The notes beneath the pieces were generated by a model. That model was not told where the DNA came from and did not search any database. It saw nothing but the letters and a program-made list of their open reading frames with translations. The position numbers were made by a program, and so were the translations under genes. Below are positions 33,273 to 42,313 of a DNA stretch of 47,813 bases, in pieces. Each line of letters begins with the position of its first letter. Position 1 is the first letter of the stretch. Source of the stretch: Botrimarina hoheduenensis (GTDB lineage Bacteria > Planctomycetota > Planctomycetia > Pirellulales > Lacipirellulaceae); contig NZ_SJPH01000002.1 in assembly GCF_007859815.1 (NCBI RefSeq), forward strand, positions 1-47,813, read 5' to 3'.

Positions 33273-34919
33273 ATGAAGCCAACGCGAACACGATCGGCTC
33301 ACTATTCGTCGCCCAGGGGTGGGGGACGTTTTGCTTGCCTGCTGACGCGGACAGCCGGCTTACTACTGGCTGCCGCGTCGGTAGGCGAGGTGACCGGACT
33401 CGAGATTGTTGTTCCGGCTTACTTCTACCCATCGTCGTCGGGCAGCGATTGGGACCGGCTCGACACCGCTGCGGCGGCGGTCCCCATTACCGCGATCATG
33501 AACCCCTTCAACGGGCCCGGCAACAGCTTCAACTCCGACTACGGTAGCGCCACAAACTCGTTCACCAGCGCCGGGGGTAACCTGATTGGCTATGTCTACA
33601 GCCAGTACGGAGCGCGCCCGTTGAACGTCGTGCTCGCCGACATCGACCGATACGCACAGTGGTATCCCGTTGACGGTATCTTCGTAGACGAGTTCTCCAA
33701 TAGCTCGGACCCGGCCGTCCTCGATTACTACAACGCTATCTACCAGTATGTGAAATCGATCGACCCTGCTTGGGAAGTCATGGGGAACCCCGGCACGACG
33801 ACTGTCGAGAATTACTTGACACGTCCGGCTGCGGACCGGCTGATGATCTGGGAGAACTTCGGCGCGACCTATCCGACACAGTCTCCGCCGAGTTGGACCG
33901 CAAACTACGACGCTTCGCGGTTCGTTCACTTGCTACATACCCTTGGCTCTAGTTCGACCGCGACGGACTATGTTGATCTTGCGGTGGCGCGGAATGTGGG
34001 TGGCGTCTACTTCACGGATGATGAACTCCCGAATCCATGGGATCGGTTACCGACCTACTGGGACGCGTTTGTGGCCAAAGTAGAGTCTGTAAACAACCAA
34101 GTGTTCGGGTCTCTTGAGCAGCTCAGCAACCCGGTTGCCGAAGGGGCGATAATGATCGATTCTAGTCGATCCGATTGGAGCGGTCTGAGCGCCTACTCGC
34201 CCGATGTCGATGACACTACGTCCTCTTCGCTCGACATTGTCGAGGTGACGCTTGCTAACGACCCTGACGAGTTGTTTGTGCGACTAACACTCGATGGGTC
34301 GACGACGCCCTTAGGCAACGGACATCGGCTACTGATTGATGTCGATGGCCAGCGCGGCACCGGGTATCTGGGCGGATCCGAACAATTCGCTCTCGGCGCC
34401 GACTACCTTATTCTGTCCGATCGCTTGTTCGCATTTCAGGGCCTCACACAGGACGTATTCTCCTGGAGCTTCCTTGCCGATTTGTCTACCGACGACTCAA
34501 CGCCGTCCGATATCGAGTGGGCTATCTTGCTCTCTGACCTCGGCAGTCCCGACGTCCTCAACTTCTTTGTCGAGACAACAAGTTCGGCTGGCAACGACTA
34601 CTTGCCAAGCCGCGCTGTAGACGGGCTCGCAGGGGGATTCTATCGCTACAAGATAGGGACTCCGCCCGTTGCCGGCGACTACGATGGCGATGGCGATGTC
34701 GATACAGATGACTATGAGGTTTGGAAAGCAAACTTCGGCGGACCAAACTTGGCAGCAGACGGCAACGACGATGGCGTCATCGACGCCGCCGACTACACCG
34801 TGTGGAGAGACGCGGCCATGCTTGCTGGCGGAGCGACAATTCCCGAACCGTCTCTCGGCAGCCTCCTCGTCGCCATATTGACGGCTATCACAGTCGCTCC
34901 GCATCGGAGGCAGGAATGA
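33273..34919 (+). CDS. Spherulin-4 family (GH135-like) protein with binding domain, dockerin and PEP-CTERM
   Basis: A 548-residue exported protein from ATG 33273. After a signal region (about 25-42), residues about 43-275 match the Spherulin-4 TIM-barrel: LEIVVPAYFYPSSSGSDW, NPFNGPGN, then WYPVDGIFVDEFSNS (Asp139-Glu140), and MIWENFG (Glu194). Fungal Sph3 (GH135) uses an Asp-Glu pair and a later Glu, which fits. It cleaves galactosaminogalactan there. Residues about 285-445 hold a domain like those in the two preceding genes (SRSDWSGLSAYSPDVDD, LANDPDELFVRLTLDG, and LIDVDGQRGTGYLGG). Then come a dockerin (GDYDGDGDVDTDDYEVWKAN) and PEP-CTERM (IPEPSLGSLL). Substrate here is inference. Confidence 0.8.
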   Translation: MKPTRTRSAHYSSPRGGGRFACLLTRTAGLLLAAASVGEVTGLEIVVPAYFYPSSSGSDWDRLDTAAAAVPITAIMNPFNGPGNSFNSDYGSATNSFTSAGGNLIGYVYSQYGARPLNVVLADIDRYAQWYPVDGIFVDEFSNSSDPAVLDYYNAIYQYVKSIDPAWEVMGNPGTTTVENYLTRPAADRLMIWENFGATYPTQSPPSWTANYDASRFVHLLHTLGSSSTATDYVDLAVARNVGGVYFTDDELPNPWDRLPTYWDAFVAKVESVNNQVFGSLEQLSNPVAEGAIMIDSSRSDWSGLSAYSPDVDDTTSSSLDIVEVTLANDPDELFVRLTLDGSTTPLGNGHRLLIDVDGQRGTGYLGGSEQFALGADYLILSDRLFAFQGLTQDVFSWSFLADLSTDDSTPSDIEWAILLSDLGSPDVLNFFVETTSSAGNDYLPSRAVDGLAGGFYRYKIGTPPVAGDYDGDGDVDTDDYEVWKANFGGPNLAADGNDDGVIDAADYTVWRDAAMLAGGATIPEPSLGSLLVAILTAITVAPHRRQE

Positions 34920-35821
34920 GTTCTATGATGTCCCTCTCCAGGCGTCGTTTTGGCGCCTCGCTGGCGGCGTCGGCGGCGGGAGCAGCGCTAGCCAGCATGG
35001 CTCACGCGAGCAAACCATCGTCCGTCTCTACCGATAACGACAACCTGTGTCGATTTCGCTTCGCCGTAAAGTGGGGCATGATCGAGATCGACGGCCCGCC
35101 GCTCAATCGGTTCCGACTGTGTCGTGAACTCGGCTACGACGGCATGGAGTTAATCAGTCCCGGCCAGCCTTCGACCAACGAACTCCTCTCCGCATCGACG
35201 GAAACCGGCCTTCCAGTTCATGGCCTTGTGAACGAAAGGCACTGGCAGCTGCGCCTCTCTTCGCCAGAAGTGGCGGTCAGGGACCAAGGTCGGGCGATCC
35301 TCGAACAGGCGATACGCGACTGCGCCGCATTGAGAGGGCACACGGTACTGCTCGTCCCGGGCGTCGTTGGTCCCGAGGCAACACATGATCAGGTGTGGTC
35401 TCGCTCCCTCGCCGAGATCCGCAAGGTGCTTCCGCTATGTTCAACGCACGGCGTCCGCGTGCTTATTGAAAACGTTTGGAACGGCTTCTGCGAAACACCT
35501 GAGACCTACCGCGACTACCTCGACGCGATCGGGAGCCCCTGGGTTGGCGCCTACCTCGACCTTGGCAACTGTCGCAAGTTCGGGCCGACCGAAGACTGGG
35601 TTCGTACGCTCGGCCCCCGAATCGTAAAGCTCGACGTAAAGGATTGGGGAGCAGCGAAAGGTTTCTGCAAGATCGGTGAAGGCGATGTCGATTGGCCCGC
35701 CGTCCGCACAGCGCTTGCCGAGATCGGATACAGCGGCTGGTGCACAGCGGAGGTCACCGGTGGCGGACGAGATCGATTGGCAGATATCCACCAACGGATG
35801 ACTAACGCGTTGTACGGTTAA
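34916..35821 (+). CDS. Tat-exported sugar-phosphate isomerase/epimerase-like TIM-barrel protein
   Basis: ATG 34916 overlaps the previous stop as ATGA, so it is coupled. The 301-residue protein starts with a Tat signal (SRRRFGASLAASAAGAALAS). It is an AP-endonuclease-2/xylose-isomerase-like TIM barrel: CRELGYDGMELISPGQPS, HTVLLVPGVVGP, VLIENVWNGF, VGAYLDLGNCRKFGP, IVKLDVKDWG and SGWCTAEVTGGGRD, with the usual Glu-Asp-His-Glu metal ligands. These enzymes isomerise or epimerise sugars. It probably acts in the periplasm on a product of the polysaccharide enzymes around it. Exact activity unknown. Confidence 0.8.
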   Translation: MSSMMSLSRRRFGASLAASAAGAALASMAHASKPSSVSTDNDNLCRFRFAVKWGMIEIDGPPLNRFRLCRELGYDGMELISPGQPSTNELLSASTETGLPVHGLVNERHWQLRLSSPEVAVRDQGRAILEQAIRDCAALRGHTVLLVPGVVGPEATHDQVWSRSLAEIRKVLPLCSTHGVRVLIENVWNGFCETPETYRDYLDAIGSPWVGAYLDLGNCRKFGPTEDWVRTLGPRIVKLDVKDWGAAKGFCKIGEGDVDWPAVRTALAEIGYSGWCTAEVTGGGRDRLADIHQRMTNALYG

Positions 35822-35873
35822 AGGCGCGCTGTGTGCGAGAAGCCACAGTTTACTTATACAGGATCGGAATATC

Positions 35874-37172
35874 ATGCCTAGCGAAAACTCTATTCAAGTG
35901 GATCGTCGTCGCTTTCTAAAGCGCTCGGTGGCAGCCGGGTCGACCCTCGCCGCGCTGTCCGCCAGCCCGTTGTCCTACAGCGCTCACAGCGGTGTCGACG
36001 AGACACTCAGGGTAGGCTTGGTCGGATGCGGGGGTCGGGGCCGTGGAGCGGCAATCGATGCCTTGACTGCTGACAAAAGCACGAAGCTTGTTGCAGTTGG
36101 CGACGCCTTCCTCGATCGGGCCAAGTCAGGTCTGGCGGCTATCGAGTTTGATGACGCCATCGCAGACCGGGTTCTGGTTGATGACGATCACATCTTTGAT
36201 GGCTTCGACGCATTCAAGAAGGTAATCGACTCGGGAGTCGATGTCGTGTTGCTAGCGACCCCGCCCCACTTTCGCCCACAGCATCTCGCGTATGCGGTTG
36301 ATGCAGGGAAGCATGTGTTTGTCGAGAAGCCCATCTCGGTCGATATGCCCGGCGCTGAGCGCATTGCAGCGGCCTGTCAGATGGCGTCCGAGAAACGGCT
36401 ATCGATCGTTTCTGGCCTTTGCTGGCGATACGATCTTGGTGTCCGCGAAACAATGCGCCGCATCCAGGACGGAGCGATCGGCGACATCGTAGCGATCGAG
36501 TCGAATTATAATTCGGGCACGTTGTGGCACCGAGGTGACAAGCCCGAGTGGAGTCGGATGGAGTACCAGCTACGCAATTGGCTTTACTACACTTGGCTAT
36601 CAGGCGACATCATTGCCGAGCAAGCGATTCATTCGCTCGATAAGACCGCATGGCTTCTTGGCGACGCCAGCCCGACCAAGGCAATGGCGATGGGGGGTCG
36701 GCAACAGCGGACTGACCCGAAGTACGGCCACGTATGGGATCACTTCACGGTATTCTACGAGTACGAAGCGGGCCCGAGCGTCTACTTCACTTGCCGGCAA
36801 CAGGATGGCTGCACAACGAACGTCGATGAGACGGTGCATGGCACGAAAGGAAAAGCAGAAGTGCTCGCCCATCGGATTCGTCCCAACGGCAAGACGGAGT
36901 GGCGATACGAAGGCGAGAAACCAAGCATGTACTTGAACGAGCAAGTAGAGTTCTTTGCTTCGATCCGCTCAGGCACGCCGATCAATGACGGTCAATATAT
37001 GGTCAACAGCACACGGATAGCCCATCTCGGTCGGATGGCGGCTTACAGCGGGCAGACGCTGCGGTGGGAGGACGCGATCGCCGACGAACGATCACTCGGT
37101 CCGGACGTGTACGCCTGGACCGACGTGCCCGAACCACCGGTAGCTATCCCCGGCGTGGAGGTGACCGCTTGA
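35874..37172 (+). CDS. Tat-exported Gfo/Idh/MocA oxidoreductase
   Basis: A 432-residue NAD(P)-dependent sugar oxidoreductase. The Tat signal is VDRRRFLKRSVAAGSTLAAL (about 9-28). The Rossmann fold is VGLVGCGGRGRGA (about 47-59) and the conserved EKP is at 151-153 (HVFVEKPISVD). A C-terminal alpha/beta domain follows (YNSGTLWHRGD, then MEYQLRNWLYYTWLSGDIIA and QAIHSLDKTAWLLGD). Export of a nucleotide-dependent enzyme is typical in planctomycetes; the cofactor probably folds in before export. It could oxidise C3 of a sugar, which would suit the DUF1080 gene nearby. It is 52 bp after the isomerase gene. Confidence 0.87.
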   Translation: MPSENSIQVDRRRFLKRSVAAGSTLAALSASPLSYSAHSGVDETLRVGLVGCGGRGRGAAIDALTADKSTKLVAVGDAFLDRAKSGLAAIEFDDAIADRVLVDDDHIFDGFDAFKKVIDSGVDVVLLATPPHFRPQHLAYAVDAGKHVFVEKPISVDMPGAERIAAACQMASEKRLSIVSGLCWRYDLGVRETMRRIQDGAIGDIVAIESNYNSGTLWHRGDKPEWSRMEYQLRNWLYYTWLSGDIIAEQAIHSLDKTAWLLGDASPTKAMAMGGRQQRTDPKYGHVWDHFTVFYEYEAGPSVYFTCRQQDGCTTNVDETVHGTKGKAEVLAHRIRPNGKTEWRYEGEKPSMYLNEQVEFFASIRSGTPINDGQYMVNSTRIAHLGRMAAYSGQTLRWEDAIADERSLGPDVYAWTDVPEPPVAIPGVEVTA

Positions 37173-38257
37173 TGCGTTCGATCTGTCTGATTGTTTCGCT
37201 GCTCACCGCCACTCAGAGTTTCGCCGATCCAGGGGTTACGACTGAACAACCTGACACGGGCCGATTTGTGAAAGTCGATGAGACCTACCTCGTCGGCTAT
37301 CAGGTCACGATCCCGGGAAGCGAGGTAAAGTTCTGGATGGAACCAGTACCTGGCGGTCAAGTCACGTTAGATGGTGAGACCTACGAACTCGATCCGTACT
37401 GGATCGGTCGCACCGAGGTGACGTGGGCCGAATACCGCCAGTATATGAACCTCTGTGCGGTCTTTGAACGGTTCAACGACGTCGGTTTTCGAACAGTTAC
37501 AGACGCCAATCGCGTCGACGCCGTCACCGCGCCGTCCAAGATCTACGACCCGGGCTTCACATTCGACTCGGGTGATGACCCGCGGCTTCCGGCCGTGTCG
37601 ATGACCCAGTATGCGGCGAAACAGTACACCAAATGGCTGAGTCTGATTACCGGTCAGTTCTATCGCCTGCCGAGCGAAGCCGAGTGGATTCACGCGACCC
37701 TAGCCGGCGATGCGGAAACGATCGGCGCAAACGAGACCTCGTGGCACGAGGATAACTCGGACTGGGCGACGCAACCGGTCGCGGAGAAGATACCGAACGC
37801 CTGGGGTCTCTACGACACCCTCGGCAATGCGAGCGAATGGACCCTCGACGCCTACGAAGGCGCACTGACCGACCCTGACGGGCCGGGCGGTGAGCCTCCT
37901 GTTCGCTGGCCCACAAAGCTGTATCCGCGTGTCTTGAAGGGCGGCTCGGCATTCTTGCCTCTCCACGAGGCGGTCGCAACAGCCCGGCGACCGTCCAACG
38001 ACGATACTTGGCGGGAATACGACCCGAACGTGCCGAAGAGCCCGTGGTGGTTCGCTTACGACGACGCTCAGGATGTCGGTTTTCGCATCGTAAGACCCTA
38101 TAGGACGCCTACGCTTGAGCGTCGAAGCGCTTACTGGAACGCCGACATTCAACAGATTCAGAAAGTCGCCGACTTTCGCATTGACGAAGAAGGCCGTGGC
38201 GAACGCGGCCTAGTCGATCGTGATCTTCCGAACGCGATCCGACAATTTAATAAATAG
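37172..38257 (+). CDS. SUMF1/formylglycine-generating enzyme-like protein
   Basis: ATG 37172 shares a base with the previous stop (TGATG), so it is coupled. The 361-residue protein has a signal peptide (about 1-18). It is an FGE-sulfatase-type fold: MEPVPGGQVTLDGETYELDP, then GRTEVTWAEYRQYMNLC, PAVSMTQYAAKQYTKWLSL, RLPSEAEWIHATLAG, WGLYDTLGNASEWTLDAYEG and VLKGGSAFLP, with DVGFRIVRP at the end. The active-site cysteines of true FGE are not evident in the expected C-terminal region, so it may be a glycan-binding or oxidase-like relative rather than a sulfatase activator. No sulfatase is in the window. Confidence 0.8.
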   Translation: MRSICLIVSLLTATQSFADPGVTTEQPDTGRFVKVDETYLVGYQVTIPGSEVKFWMEPVPGGQVTLDGETYELDPYWIGRTEVTWAEYRQYMNLCAVFERFNDVGFRTVTDANRVDAVTAPSKIYDPGFTFDSGDDPRLPAVSMTQYAAKQYTKWLSLITGQFYRLPSEAEWIHATLAGDAETIGANETSWHEDNSDWATQPVAEKIPNAWGLYDTLGNASEWTLDAYEGALTDPDGPGGEPPVRWPTKLYPRVLKGGSAFLPLHEAVATARRPSNDDTWREYDPNVPKSPWWFAYDDAQDVGFRIVRPYRTPTLERRSAYWNADIQQIQKVADFRIDEEGRGERGLVDRDLPNAIRQFNK

Positions 38258-38267
38258 CTACCAGACC

Positions 38268-38930
38268 ATGCACCTTTCAACACGGCTGAAGGCCTCGCCT
38301 AGCATCGTAGCGTTTGTGTTGTACGCTTCAGCGGTGTCTTGCGGGGCTATCGCCGAACAACCGATCCCCTTGTTCGACGGCAAGACTCTGCAGGGTTGGC
38401 AAGGCGATCTTGAGGGCTGGGAAGTCGTCGAAGGATCGCTCGCTTTGATCCCCGGACAATATGCACGCATCTACACGAGCGGCCAGTATTCTGACTTCGC
38501 GCTCACCTTTGAGTTTCGCCTCACTGCAGGCGCCAACAACGGAGTAGCTTTGCGGGCCTCAGGCGATGGCGATCCGGCTTACGTAGCCATGGAGTCGCAG
38601 ATCCTCGACGACACGGACCCGTCTTACTCAAAGCTCGAGCCCTATCAGTACCACGGTTCGATCTACGGCGTTGCGCCTGCAATTCGCGGCGCGCTTAAAC
38701 CGGTTGGTCAGTGGAACGTCCAGACGATCCGCTGTGACGGCCCTCAGATTGCAGTGGTTCTCAACGGCTCAACGATTGTCGATATCGATCTGCGTACTGT
38801 GGCGCCGTCAGGGGTAACCGCTGATGGCAAACCACACCCCGGACTCGAGCGGAAGTCGGGAAAGATCGGCTTTCTTGGTCACGCCGACCGCGTGTTCTTC
38901 CGCAGTATTACCGTTACGCCTCTGGACTAA
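38268..38930 (+). CDS. DUF1080 (3-keto-disaccharide hydrolase) family protein
   Basis: A 220-residue secreted protein from ATG 38268. The signal peptide is about 1-28. The rest is a concanavalin-like DUF1080 fold: LFDGKTLQGWQGDLEGWEV, FALTFEFRLTAGANNGVAL, YVAMESQILDD, YQYHGSIYGVAPA, KPVGQWNVQTIRCDGPQI and VVLNGSTIVDIDL, with a typical end KIGFLGHADRVFFRSITVTP. The family hydrolyses 3-keto glycosides, often beside Gfo/Idh/MocA 3-dehydrogenases as here. It starts 10 bp after the SUMF1-like gene. Confidence 0.87.
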   Translation: MHLSTRLKASPSIVAFVLYASAVSCGAIAEQPIPLFDGKTLQGWQGDLEGWEVVEGSLALIPGQYARIYTSGQYSDFALTFEFRLTAGANNGVALRASGDGDPAYVAMESQILDDTDPSYSKLEPYQYHGSIYGVAPAIRGALKPVGQWNVQTIRCDGPQIAVVLNGSTIVDIDLRTVAPSGVTADGKPHPGLERKSGKIGFLGHADRVFFRSITVTPLD

Positions 38931-38955
38931 AGGCCCGCTTCGCCGGCCAAAGGAT

Positions 38956-40167
38956 ATGCCCAGCTATAGATCCGTTGACACGGATTCGGCGCCGAGCAAG
39001 GCCGGACAAGAATCGGCATCCAAGGCGCGTCGGCTCGCTGCGTTGGACGTGTACCGTGGCCTGACCATGCTGCTTCTGGCGTTCACCGTCCCCAACTGGG
39101 GCTGGGAGCTTCCGCTCGCCGAAAAGTATCCCTGGCTGACCCCGCTGACTGCTCAAGTGGAGCATACGGCTTGGCGTGGGCTAACCGCTTGGGACCTGAT
39201 CCAACCCTCGTTCATGTTCATGGTTGGCGTCTCGTTGCCCTACTCGGTCGCATCGCGGCAGCTTAGAGGAGTTTCTGAGTTCCGGCTTTGGAAGCACGCA
39301 GCGACTCGAGCGCTGCTGCTGGTGCTGCTCGGAGTGTTCCTACGGTCGGTCGGAGAGTCGGCGACCGTATGGACGCTGGAAGATGTTGTCTCGCAGATCG
39401 GGCTCGGTTATCTACCGCTATTTTGGCTGGCGCGTCGTACGCCGCGCTTCCAGCGGATCGTGTTTATTACGCTGCTTGGCTTTTGGTGGGCTGTTTACGC
39501 CCTTTGGCCGATCGCCGCCCCACTTCCTGCCGGCGCTGTTAGGCACTTCGAAGGTTTCTGGTCTCACTGGAATGAGAGTGTCGGCCCGGCACGGCTCTTT
39601 GATCAGTGGCTGCTTAACCTTCCCCCGAGGACCGACACGTTTACGATCAATTCCGGCGGCTACTACACCCTAAACTTTGTCCCCTCGATCGCGACGATGC
39701 TGCTAGGCGTCCTTGCTGGCCAAAGGCTTCGCGAGAACGAGACGACAGATAATACGACGGGGTGGTTTGTGCAAATCGGTGCGCTACTGCTTGCGGCGGG
39801 ACTCTCCCTCGACCTCGCGGGGGCTTGCCCACTAGTCAAGAAGCTCTGGACCCCGGCGTTCGTGCTCGTCAGCGGCGGCTTTTGCCTGATGATATTGGGA
39901 ACGCTCCACGCGATGAGCGATCTGGCGGGCTGGCGTCGTTGGTTCATGCCGGCGGAAGTCGTCGGACGTAATCCGTTGGCGATGTACGTTATGACTTGGA
40001 CTCTAGCCGGCTGGGTGCTCGCAAATCTCACAACACACATGGGGGCAAAATCATTCGAAATCTTGGGCGAGACTTACGCACCAATGCTCGGTAATCTGGC
40101 GACCGGCATGGTGCTGTACCTTATTTGCTGGTGGATGGATGTGAATCGCGTCTATGTGCGTTTATGA
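38956..40167 (+). CDS. HGSNAT/DUF5009-like membrane acyltransferase
   Basis: A 403-residue integral membrane protein with about ten helices. ATG 38956 opens a basic N-terminus (about 1-30), then LAALDVYRGLTMLLLAFTVP. Family signatures include WRGLTAWDLIQPSFMFMVGV (about 75-94), IGLGYLPLFWLA and GRNPLAMYVMTWTLAGWVL. It resembles heparan-alpha-glucosaminide N-acetyltransferase relatives (DUF5009/DUF1624). In animals HGSNAT transfers an acetyl group from cytosolic acetyl-CoA to an amino sugar across a membrane. If that holds, it could N-acetylate an amino-sugar product of neighbouring hydrolases. It is 25 bp after the DUF1080 gene and its stop overlaps the next start. Confidence 0.8.
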   Translation: MPSYRSVDTDSAPSKAGQESASKARRLAALDVYRGLTMLLLAFTVPNWGWELPLAEKYPWLTPLTAQVEHTAWRGLTAWDLIQPSFMFMVGVSLPYSVASRQLRGVSEFRLWKHAATRALLLVLLGVFLRSVGESATVWTLEDVVSQIGLGYLPLFWLARRTPRFQRIVFITLLGFWWAVYALWPIAAPLPAGAVRHFEGFWSHWNESVGPARLFDQWLLNLPPRTDTFTINSGGYYTLNFVPSIATMLLGVLAGQRLRENETTDNTTGWFVQIGALLLAAGLSLDLAGACPLVKKLWTPAFVLVSGGFCLMILGTLHAMSDLAGWRRWFMPAEVVGRNPLAMYVMTWTLAGWVLANLTTHMGAKSFEILGETYAPMLGNLATGMVLYLICWWMDVNRVYVRL

Positions 40168-41528
40168 CAATACAAGCTACGCTCTCGCTGCTTGCTTTCG
40201 CCCAGGTGCTAGCCGCGACCGGCTGGTCTGATAAAACTTACCAGCCATCCAAAGAGCGTCTAGCAAATCCCGAGCGTGGCCTCTATGTAGAACTGGACGA
40301 CCGCCATCAGCGCCCGCTCGAGTCAGTACAACTGCGTCGGTTGACCGACGATGGCATCACGCTCGTTCAGCGACTGTACTACTTAAAAGGCTATCGCGAC
40401 CGCCCCCTCGACCGGCAACAACTCGACTTGATCGAGGCCGACTTCGACACAATCCGTGAGGGGGGCATGAAGGTGATCCTGCGCTTCGCGTATAGCTCGC
40501 AGATAGGAGAACCCGATGCTCCCCTGAACATCGTGCTGGGTCATATTGAGCAGCTGAAGCCTGTTTTGCAAGCAAACTCGGATCTAATCCTTACCGTTCA
40601 GGCAGGCTTCATCGGCGCATGGGGAGAGTGGCATGCTTCAACGAACCAACTGACTACGCCCGACGCTATGCGAGCCATCGCCACGGCTCTGCTCAAGGCG
40701 ATCCCACCTGACCGGACGATCCAGGTTCGCACTCCCGCGCAGAAGATGTACCTTGTTGGATCAACCAAGCCTCTGTCTGGCGAATTGATCGACCGAGGCT
40801 CGCTCGCAGCTCGCATCGGTCACCATAACGACTGCTTCCTGGCGGACAGCACCGATACGGGGACCTATCGAACTGCTAAACTTGAGATCGACAGGACCTA
40901 CGTCGCCATCGACTCACAATTCGTGCCCGTCGGCGGGGAAACCTGCCGCGAAGGCCCCCGCACCGACACCAACTTCGCTCGGGATGAAATGGCGCGCATG
41001 CACTGGTCCTTCCTAAATCTGGCTTACCATCGTCGCGTTATCGCGAAGTGGCAAAGCAGCGGCTTTCTAGAAGAGGTTAGACTGCGGCTTGGGTATCGGT
41101 TGAGGCTCGGCAGGCTGAGGCTGAATAAAGATGTGCCGGCAGGCGGTGCGCTCCGCGGAAAGCTCACTGTCCACAACGACGGCTTTGCGGCCCCCCTCCA
41201 CAACAGGCCCGTGGAACTCCTACTCGTCGATTGTTCTGGTAAGGTCAAGCATCGCTCTACGCTCGATGTCGATCTCCGCGATGTGTACCCGGGGGTGGAG
41301 GTTGATTGGCCGATTCAGACTGTAATCCCTGCAAACATGCCGGCCGGTGATTACGCCGCCAGACTCTGGCTGCCCGACCCTAGTCTAAGACTAAGAGATG
41401 ACAGGCGTTACGCCCTGCGGCTCGCCAATCAGGTTGAGAAGCCTACTTCCGATGGATCGATCAGGCTTGACGTGGATATCACCATTAGGTCGCAGCTGGC
41501 GTCGCCGTCCAGAGCGGCATCCAAATGA
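40164..41528 (+). CDS. DUF4874/DUF4832 secreted protein
   Basis: ATG 40164 overlaps the previous stop as ATGA. A 454-residue protein: signal peptide about 1-19, then a DUF4874 TIM-barrel-like part (NPERGLYVELDDRHQRP, GITLVQRLYYLKGYRDRPLD, GGMKVILRFAYSS and GFIGAWGEWHAS). DUF4832 follows, with Gly219-HHNDCFLADSTDTGTY and HWSFLNLAYHR. A C-terminal beta domain (about 330-450) includes KLTVHNDGFAAPLHNRPVEL. Pairs of these domains occur in secreted glycoside-hydrolase-like proteins; the activity is not assigned. It is the last gene of the coupled run. Confidence 0.8.
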   Translation: MTIQATLSLLAFAQVLAATGWSDKTYQPSKERLANPERGLYVELDDRHQRPLESVQLRRLTDDGITLVQRLYYLKGYRDRPLDRQQLDLIEADFDTIREGGMKVILRFAYSSQIGEPDAPLNIVLGHIEQLKPVLQANSDLILTVQAGFIGAWGEWHASTNQLTTPDAMRAIATALLKAIPPDRTIQVRTPAQKMYLVGSTKPLSGELIDRGSLAARIGHHNDCFLADSTDTGTYRTAKLEIDRTYVAIDSQFVPVGGETCREGPRTDTNFARDEMARMHWSFLNLAYHRRVIAKWQSSGFLEEVRLRLGYRLRLGRLRLNKDVPAGGALRGKLTVHNDGFAAPLHNRPVELLLVDCSGKVKHRSTLDVDLRDVYPGVEVDWPIQTVIPANMPAGDYAARLWLPDPSLRLRDDRRYALRLANQVEKPTSDGSIRLDVDITIRSQLASPSRAASK

Positions 41529-41639
41529 ACTGCTGCCTTCCAGCATGTTCAGGTTTTGATTGAAGATCAGGCATCTTGGAAGTCACTTGAATGCAGCTTG
41601 TGAGAGTGTTCATCCGCAAACCTCCCTATTACCCACAAG

Positions 41640-41864
41640 TTCAAGCTCGGTGGGCAGTTCGACCTGCGTCTGCGAGCCGGTCTTGGTCGCTTCGAGCCGC
41701 TTGCTGTCGCAGTGCGGGCAGCACTCGGGCAGGGCGGCCCGTTGGACTTCGTCGGGCTCCTCGGGCGGTTCTTCGCGACGCCGGTGCTCGCCGTACGCCT
41801 CGCCCGCCTTTCGGCCCGGCTTCTTCTCGCGACGCTTCGCCTTCTTCAGCGGCTCGGTCGGTAC
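41640..41864 (-). mobile_element. IS66-family transposase remnant
   Basis: On the minus strand about 75 residues match the IS66 TnpC N-terminal zinc-finger region: REKKPGRKAGEAYGEHRRRE, then EPDEVQRAALPECCPHCDSK and RLEATKTGSQTQVELP. Both ends are lost. It lies directly before the truncated toxin gene on the opposite strand. Confidence 0.75.
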
Positions 41865-41865
41865 C

Positions 41866-42306
41866 ACCGAGCGGGTGATCGCAGTCGTCGGCGTTATCCC
41901 CGGCGACAAGCTCGCGGGCACGGCATTGTCGGGGCTGGGGATAGTCTTTACCCTGGGACGCAAGAGCGATGGCGTGTTGGAGAGCGCCGCAAGGCTAGAC
42001 GCACCAGTACACAAGAACTCACTTGAGTACGTCGGCGAGACGCACGTTTACCGGATCAAGGGTCCTAACGGGACTCACAAGATCGGCGAGAGTGCCCAGG
42101 GAACGAGAGTCCGCGACGGGGCTTCTATTCGCGGCGAGCAGCAGGCCCGAGCACTGCAACGCGAGACGGGAGACGCCTACGAATCTCAGATTCGCAAGAC
42201 CTTCCCCGACAAGCGTTCTGCACGCGAGTACGAGACCAACCTGATCGAACGCTTTCGCCGCATGTTTGGGGAAGACACCCTGCCCGGCAACAAGACCAAC
42301 CGTTGA
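41866..42306 (+). pseudogene. GIY-YIG-like polymorphic toxin, C-terminal part only
   Basis: The frame continues from the IS66 scar with a short helical pre-toxin segment (VVGVIPGDKLAGTALSGLGI), then a nuclease-like end: ETHVYRIKGPNGTHKIGESA, QGTRVRDGASIRGEQQARAL and DKRSAREYETNLIERFRRM. The VYRI...HKIGES...E pattern suits a GIY-YIG-like endonuclease fold. The N-terminal delivery part is gone, so it is a displaced toxin tip. The gene that follows at 42314 is probably its immunity protein. Confidence 0.6.
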
Positions 42307-42313
42307 GTGATAG

